From: Clostridiales bacterium
GTDB lineage: Bacteria; Bacillota; Clostridia; Oscillospirales; Oscillospiraceae
Length of the DNA: 9,336 nt
NCBI GenBank assembly: GCA_019421525.1
Contig: JAHZFC010000085.1
Coordinates: 306-9,641, forward strand
Reading direction: 5' to 3'
Shown piece by piece: positions 6,396 through 9,336 of the stretch (positions are counted from its first letter, which is position 1; each line of letters opens with the position of its first letter). The notes under the pieces were generated by a model, which saw only the letters and a program-made list of their open reading frames with translations, was not told the origin of the DNA and did not search any database. Both the position numbers and the translations under genes were made by a program.

Positions 6396-6535
6396 TTTCC
6401 GCTGCCGCTCCACTGTACCATCTTTTGACTTGACCGCTCTACCGGAGAAGCGCCTGGATTTGGCCCAGCTTGCAGCAGGCGTGTTCCGAGGGCCCGGCGG
6501 GGTCCCACAATCGCCAGTGGAGCGGCGAGCGGAAA
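6396..6535. repeat. Long-range inverted repeat enclosing a structured 99-nt interval
   Basis: The left arm 6396-6415 (TTTCCGCTGCCGCTCCACTG) pairs with the right arm 6515-6535, which has one extra G (6527). Inside, CGCCTG (6451-6456) pairs with CAGGCG (6476-6481). This could be a structured RNA, an inactive element with terminal repeats, or part of the repeat mosaic. No coding signal is visible. Confidence 0.6.
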
Positions 6536-6620
6536 TTAGTGGCTGCGAGTGGCGGCTTACCTCAGCGCCGGAAATAGGCGTATGTACTACCCTATTCTGC
6601 TCTCCCGTAAAAATGGGGGA

Positions 6621-6690
6621 CCGGGGGTGCAGGCGCTTAGAACGAAAGCGCGTCCTTGGCGCTTGAAGTTCCTCCGCGCCTGACCCCCGG
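6621..6690. repeat. Nested hairpin
   Basis: The outer arms 6621-6636 (CCGGGGGTGCAGGCGC) and 6676-6690 (GCGCCTGACCCCCGG) pair with a one-base bulge. They enclose an inner stem AAGCGC (6646-6651) / GCGCTT (6659-6664). Confidence 0.65.
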
Positions 6691-6700
6691 CGTGCTTTTG

Positions 6701-6728
6701 CCTTCTTTTCGCACGAGCGAAAAGAAGG
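6701..6728. repeat. Perfect 12-bp hairpin
   Basis: CCTTCTTTTCGC (6701-6712) and GCGAAAAGAAGG (6717-6728) pair perfectly around the loop ACGA. Similar pyrimidine-arm/purine-arm hairpins occur at 6270-6312, 6778-6807 and 9283-9312. Confidence 0.7.
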
Positions 6729-6776
6729 TCGCCGCAAGGCGAAACCTTGCCCCGGAAAGCTGGGGCGGCTTTAGAT

Positions 6777-6845
6777 ACCGTTTCTTTTGGCAAGACAAAA
6801 GAAATGGGGTCGGGAAAGCCGTTCTTTAAGGACGCAGTCCTTGAC
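6777..6845 (-). repeat. Inverted partial copy of the 6181-6294 repeat
   Basis: Bases 6828-6844 are the exact reverse complement of 6212-6228 (17 of 17). Bases 6777-6807 are a close reverse complement of 6275-6307, again forming a hairpin (6778-6789 with 6796-6807, one G-T pair). The CCAAAGGC/GCCTTTGG stem is missing from this copy. The two copies bracket the 6.3-6.75 kb interval in inverted orientation. Confidence 0.7.
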
Positions 6846-6910
6846 TGAGGATGCGGGGGCCCAGCCCCTGCGATATGAAAAGGTATCTCAACTTCGAAAG
6901 GAGAGAATAT

Positions 6911-7630
6911 ATGTACACCACCGAACAGCTGGTGGAGCGTTGGGAAGCCCAGCGCGCCATCAAAAACCTGATGGGCAAGTACGCCAACTGCGTCATTTTG
7001 AACCGGGAGCAGGACATCTACGGCCTGTTCTGGTCGGCGCGGGAGGACGTGTCCCTGATGTTCAACGACGGGGCCTACACCGGCGCGGACAAGGTCAAGG
7101 CCTACTACGACGCCTGCCATGACCGCAACGCCCTGGTGGCCAAGCTCATGCAGAAGCGGTTCCGCGAGGTGCTGGGGGACAAGAGCGACGAGGAGATCTA
7201 CGGCGTCGGCCCCTTCAAGGTCAAGCCCATGGCCTGCCCCGTCATCGAGGTGGCCGGCGACGGCCAGACCGCCAAGGGCCTGTGGTTCTGCCAGGGCGCC
7301 TATAACGACGTGGAGACCAGCGGTCCCGTGGCCCACTGGACCTGGGGCTACTTCGCCGCCGACTTCGTCCGTGAGGGGGAGGGCTGGAAGCTCTGGCACC
7401 TGCAGTACCTCAACGACGTGGACTGCATCTGCGGCCAGAGCTGGGCCGGGGAGCAGAAGCCCTACCCCGACCTGCCTGAGTTCGCCCCCCTGGCGGACTT
7501 CCGCTACCCCGAGTACTCGGTGAGCAAGCAGTTCCGCGCCCTGTACAGCGCCGACCGGCCCGCCGCCCTGTGCCCCGAGATCCCCCAGCCCTATGCCACC
7601 TTCGCTGAGACCTTCAGCTACGGTGTTTGA
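6911..7630 (+). CDS. NTF2/SnoaL-like protein 2, 239 residues
   Basis: The N-terminal helix AIKNLMGKYANCV (16-28) closely resembles that of protein 1 (IRNLMGRYQ). The strand PFKVKPMACPVIEV (101-114), AGDGQTAKGLWF (115-126) and FAADFVREGEGWKLWHLQY (148-166) follow the NTF2/SnoaL layout. The residue aligned with the usual catalytic His is Lys105, so this copy may be non-catalytic or use different chemistry. The C-terminus holds PYATFAETFSY (227-237). ATG 6911 has AAAGGAGAG six bases upstream; a longer reading from 6851 would run through the 5' hairpin and is rejected. It is the first of a three-gene unit, 14 nt before the next gene, and shares a perfect 36-nt stretch with it. Function inferred only at fold level. 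Confidence 0.8.
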   Translation: MYTTEQLVERWEAQRAIKNLMGKYANCVILNREQDIYGLFWSAREDVSLMFNDGAYTGADKVKAYYDACHDRNALVAKLMQKRFREVLGDKSDEEIYGVGPFKVKPMACPVIEVAGDGQTAKGLWFCQGAYNDVETSGPVAHWTWGYFAADFVREGEGWKLWHLQYLNDVDCICGQSWAGEQKPYPDLPEFAPLADFRYPEYSVSKQFRALYSADRPAALCPEIPQPYATFAETFSYGV

Positions 7631-7644
7631 GAGGAGGCGCGAAG

Positions 7645-8340
7645 ATGAGCAAACGTACTTATACGGATGAGGAACTGATCGCCCGCGTCTGGGACGTGGA
7701 GGAGATCAAGAAGCTGGCCAACAAGCGGGTGTACTACCAGATCAACGGCTGGCGGGAGCGTGAGCTGGACGAGCTGTGGACCAGCCAGTCCAAGGACACC
7801 GCCTCCTACGGCGCAAACACCGGCTTCTACGTGGGGCTGGACAGCGTGCGTCGCTGGTATGTGTCCGCCGCGGCCACCGGCGACGGCGTGCTGTTCCAGC
7901 ACCCCATCTCCACCGGCCTTGTGGAGCTGGCCGGCGACGGCCAGACCGCCAAGGGCCTGTGGTACTGCATCGGCCAGGAGACTGTCCCCGGCAAGGCCAT
8001 GTGGGTCACCGGCAAGGTGGCCATGGACTTTGTCAAGGAGGGGGACAGCTGGAAGATCTGGCACGTTGTGGAGGCCAACGACCTGTCCGGCGAGGCGGGG
8101 GCCGCCTACTCCGAGGGCACCCCCTACTGGGAGCCGGAGAACGACCCCATCGTCAAGGCCTTCGGCACCCCTGACGTGGCGGTGCTGGCCCACGACCCCA
8201 ACTTCAACTGGTGGGACAACTATCCCGCCATGCCCGAGCCCTATGACACCTGGAGCTACGACATCAGCTACGGGCCCGAGGGCTTCAACCCCCCCAAGAA
8301 CAAGGGCTTCAACGCCAAGGAAGGCGACAACCGGAGGTGA
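7645..8340 (+). CDS. NTF2/SnoaL-like protein 3, 231 residues
   Basis: Helix VEEIKKLANKRVYYQ (18-32), strand FQHPISTGLVEL (84-95), AGDGQTAKGLWY (96-107) and VAMDFVKEGDSWKIWHVVE (125-143) give the same fold order as its neighbours. His86 is in the expected catalytic position. The shared C-terminal pattern is PYDTWSYDISY (199-209), followed by a further 22-residue polar tail (PEGFNPPKNKGFNAKEGDNRR region). ATG 7645 has GAGGAGG seven bases upstream. It begins 14 nt after the previous stop, and its own stop overlaps the next start by 4 nt (GTGA), so it is surely co-transcribed with both. No signal peptide is visible. The substrate is unknown. Confidence 0.8.
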   Translation: MSKRTYTDEELIARVWDVEEIKKLANKRVYYQINGWRERELDELWTSQSKDTASYGANTGFYVGLDSVRRWYVSAAATGDGVLFQHPISTGLVELAGDGQTAKGLWYCIGQETVPGKAMWVTGKVAMDFVKEGDSWKIWHVVEANDLSGEAGAAYSEGTPYWEPENDPIVKAFGTPDVAVLAHDPNFNWWDNYPAMPEPYDTWSYDISYGPEGFNPPKNKGFNAKEGDNRR

Positions 8341-9083
8341 GCGAACTGCATGCGCAACAGCGCGTCCTGACCGCCGCCGCCCGCCAGGAGGTGGAGAACG
8401 TCAAGGCCCGCCACACCTACTACCACGGCAGGGCGGACGCCACCGGCGAGTGGGACAACATCTGGTCCCGGTCGGACGATTGCTCCTGGGCCCACGCCTT
8501 CGGCCGGATGCGTGGCTTTGACCAGGTCTGGTACGGCTCCGTCACCCAGTACGACCAGATGGCCATGGAGAACTGGCTGGAGATGTTCCGCAAGTACCCC
8601 GAGATCGGCGGTAAGGACCCCCGTCCCCTGATGGAGGCCTCCGTCCACACCCTGGTCACCGACGTCATCGAGGTGGCCGCCGACGGCAAGAGCGCCCGGG
8701 GCTCCTTCATCACCCCCGGCGTCATCCACTCCCGCCTGACCCCCGAGGGGGAGAAGTACTGCAACGTGCTGTGGGAGCGGTACGGCTCCGACTTCGTGTG
8801 CGAGGACGGGGAGTGGAAGTACCTCCACGAGCATGTGTGCCCTGACATCCCCGGCAAGCTGGATGTGGGCAACTGGGCCCATGACGAGTACGCCCGGATC
8901 ACCGCCCCCGACCCCGGCGAGGCCATGCAGCCCACCCTGGGCGATCCTCCCCCGGTCACCGATCCCGGCCCCCTGCACATGCCCTACTCGGTGCTCAAGG
9001 CCCCCCAGAACACCGTGCCCTGGCCCGAGCCCTACGAGACATTGGACAACGACAACACCTATACCCCCTTCGTCAAGAAGTGA
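8337..9083 (+). CDS. NTF2/SnoaL-like protein 4, 248 residues
   Basis: Helix RQEVENVKARHTYYHG (16-31), strand SVHTLVTDVIEV (102-113), AADGKSARGSFI (114-125) and YGSDFVCEDGEWKYLHEHV (149-167) repeat the NTF2/SnoaL order. This is the most diverged copy, with ARGSF in place of AKGLW and LH in place of WH. His104 is in the aligned catalytic position. The C-terminal pattern is PYETLDNDNTY (232-242). The start is uncertain. GTG 8337 overlaps the previous stop (GTGA), but GGAG (8333-8336) abuts it and the better-spaced AAGGAAGG is 12 nt away. GGAGGTGA (8333-8340) is ideally spaced for a CTG at 8346, which would drop three residues. It is the last gene of the unit, closed by the 9087-9124 terminator. 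Confidence 0.78.
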   Translation: MSELHAQQRVLTAAARQEVENVKARHTYYHGRADATGEWDNIWSRSDDCSWAHAFGRMRGFDQVWYGSVTQYDQMAMENWLEMFRKYPEIGGKDPRPLMEASVHTLVTDVIEVAADGKSARGSFITPGVIHSRLTPEGEKYCNVLWERYGSDFVCEDGEWKYLHEHVCPDIPGKLDVGNWAHDEYARITAPDPGEAMQPTLGDPPPVTDPGPLHMPYSVLKAPQNTVPWPEPYETLDNDNTYTPFVKK

Positions 9084-9086
9084 GAG

Positions 9087-9124
9087 GAAGGCCCGCCGGA
9101 AGATCCCGGCGGGCCTTCTTTTTT
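9087..9124 (+). terminator. Intrinsic terminator of the NTF2-like operon
   Basis: A perfect 13-bp stem (9087-9099 with 9106-9118) with a 6-nt loop is followed by six T (9119-9124). It begins 4 bases after the stop codon. Confidence 0.95.
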
Positions 9125-9231
9125 CAAAGACTGACGCCCTTGAACCGATTCAAGGACTGCATTCCTGACTTTCAAGCCAAAGGCTGGCGCCTTTGGGATG
9201 CTGTGTTCCGACCTCATTACTTTTGATGGCC
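9125..9231 (+). repeat. Dispersed intergenic repeat, copy 2
   Basis: It starts CAAAGAC directly at the end of the terminator T run. CCCTTGAACCGATTCAAGG (9137-9155) aligns with 6199-6217, and the CCAAAGGC/GCCTTTGG stem (9177-9184 with 9189-9196) matches copy 1. A degraded CATTACTTTTGATGGCC block ends it. The rest of the window to 9336 continues with related hairpins and shows no gene. Confidence 0.75.
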
Positions 9232-9234
9232 ACA

Positions 9235-9252
9235 GCAAGGGTGAACCCTTGC
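9235..9252. repeat. 8-bp hairpin, relative of 6734-6750
   Basis: GCAAGGGT-GA-ACCCTTGC is a perfect inverted repeat. It resembles GCAAGG-CGAAA-CCTTGC at 6734-6750 in stem sequence, supporting a shared modular repeat family. Confidence 0.6.
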
Positions 9253-9282
9253 GATTCCATGAGGCCGTCCCACCCTCCGGGG

Positions 9283-9312
9283 GCCTACTTTCTGTGCGCA
9301 CAGAAAGTAGGC
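9283..9312. repeat. Perfect 30-nt palindrome
   Basis: The half-site GCCTACTTTCTGTGC (9283-9297) is followed immediately by its exact reverse complement (9298-9312), with no spacer. It could form a hairpin or cruciform, or be a protein binding site. It lies in the repeat-rich 3' end and probably belongs to the same repeat family; its continuation lies outside the window. Confidence 0.75.
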
Positions 9313-9336
9313 AAAGATGCGCTTAGGGGCGCAAAT

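Larger units (their letters stand above)
6177..6900. repeat. Hairpin-dense intergenic repeat mosaic, no convincing gene
   Basis: This 0.7-kb gap splits the NTF2-like genes. It holds at least ten inverted repeats with 6- to 18-bp stems, including CAAGGGCC/GGCCCTTG (6187-6204), CAAGGAC-TGC-GTCCTTG (6213-6229), CCAAAGGC-TTT-GCCTTTGG (6240-6258), GCAAGG-CGAAA-CCTTGC (6734-6750), GCCCCGG/CTGGGGC with one G-T pair (6749-6766) and an 8-bp stem at 6853-6871. Several recur elsewhere in the window, directly or inverted. Open frames crossing it are low-complexity, have no ribosome sites and change with each hairpin, so I see no gene. No clear promoter for the 6911 gene is visible; the ribosome site AAAGGAGAG is at 6897-6905. 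Confidence 0.75.

Noticed and set aside
6421..6500. tRNA-like fold
   Set aside because: There is no T-loop GGTTCRA consensus, no proper acceptor stem and no D-loop arrangement.
6202..6666. 154-residue open frame across the intergenic repeat mosaic
   Set aside because: It runs through several hairpins, has no ribosome site, and its composition is unlike the neighbours; repeats commonly create such frames.
3426..9083. A bai (bile acid 7-dehydroxylation) operon
   Set aside because: Only the reductase type and the dehydratase fold are shared. There is no BaiB ligase, BaiA dehydrogenase, BaiF transferase or BaiG transporter, and the NTF2-like proteins are much longer than BaiE.
9059..9301. 80-residue minus-strand frame at the right end
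   Set aside because: It covers the terminator and the dispersed repeat, with no ribosome site or recognisable domain.
6181..9312. CRISPR array
   Set aside because: The repeats are few, of differing length, irregularly spaced and in both orientations; there are no unique spacers and no cas genes.

Overview
The window is GC-rich, AT-poor bacterial DNA. HrcA with a perfect CIRCE operator, strong AGGAGG-type ribosome sites, sigma-A-like promoters and GTG starts point to a high-GC Firmicute. The dense hairpin repeats between genes and the bile-acid-style ene-reductase suggest a gut anaerobe of the Oscillospiraceae type (Flavonifractor/Lawsonibacter-like). That placement is inference, not read from a marker gene.

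Layout. 1-470: the 5' end of hrcA on the minus strand, running out of the window, with its promoter and CIRCE. 558-1128: a small acidic protein of unknown function on the minus strand, with its own promoter and intrinsic terminator. 1167-1891: a plus-strand protein with a recognisable SSB-type OB fold preceded by a probable second, degenerate OB fold; a possible 7-codon leader ORF overlaps its start. 1921-1952: a hairpin between convergent genes. 1971-3206: a PucR/CdaR-type regulator on the minus strand. 3207-3425: a divergent control region with one strong inverted repeat midway between the two predicted promoters.

3426-9083: the accessory locus. It encodes a 646-residue FMN/4Fe-4S/FAD ene-reductase of the 2,4-dienoyl-CoA reductase/BaiCD-BaiH type, then four consecutive, strongly diverged NTF2/SnoaL-like proteins of 231-248 residues. 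Each of the four has a C-terminal extension carrying the same 11-residue pattern (P-Y-x-T-aromatic/L-x4-S/T-Y). The first lies 67 bp after the reductase and is followed by a terminator-like hairpin. The other three form a tight unit (14-nt gap, then a 4-nt overlap) closed by a textbook terminator. My reading, as inference, is a substrate-induced catabolic or detoxification module. A PucR-type regulator would sense a cyclic or aromatic compound, NTF2-fold enzymes would dehydrate or isomerise it, and the flavoenzyme would reduce the resulting C=C bond. This parallels BaiE plus BaiCD/BaiH in bile-acid 7-dehydroxylation, but the substrate cannot be read from the sequence.

The 6160-6900 interval has no convincing gene. 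It is packed with inverted repeats, some of which recur as a direct copy after the final terminator (9125-9231) and as an inverted partial copy at 6777-6845, so it looks like a mosaic of dispersed intergenic repeats. The window ends in more of the same material, including a perfect 30-nt palindrome.
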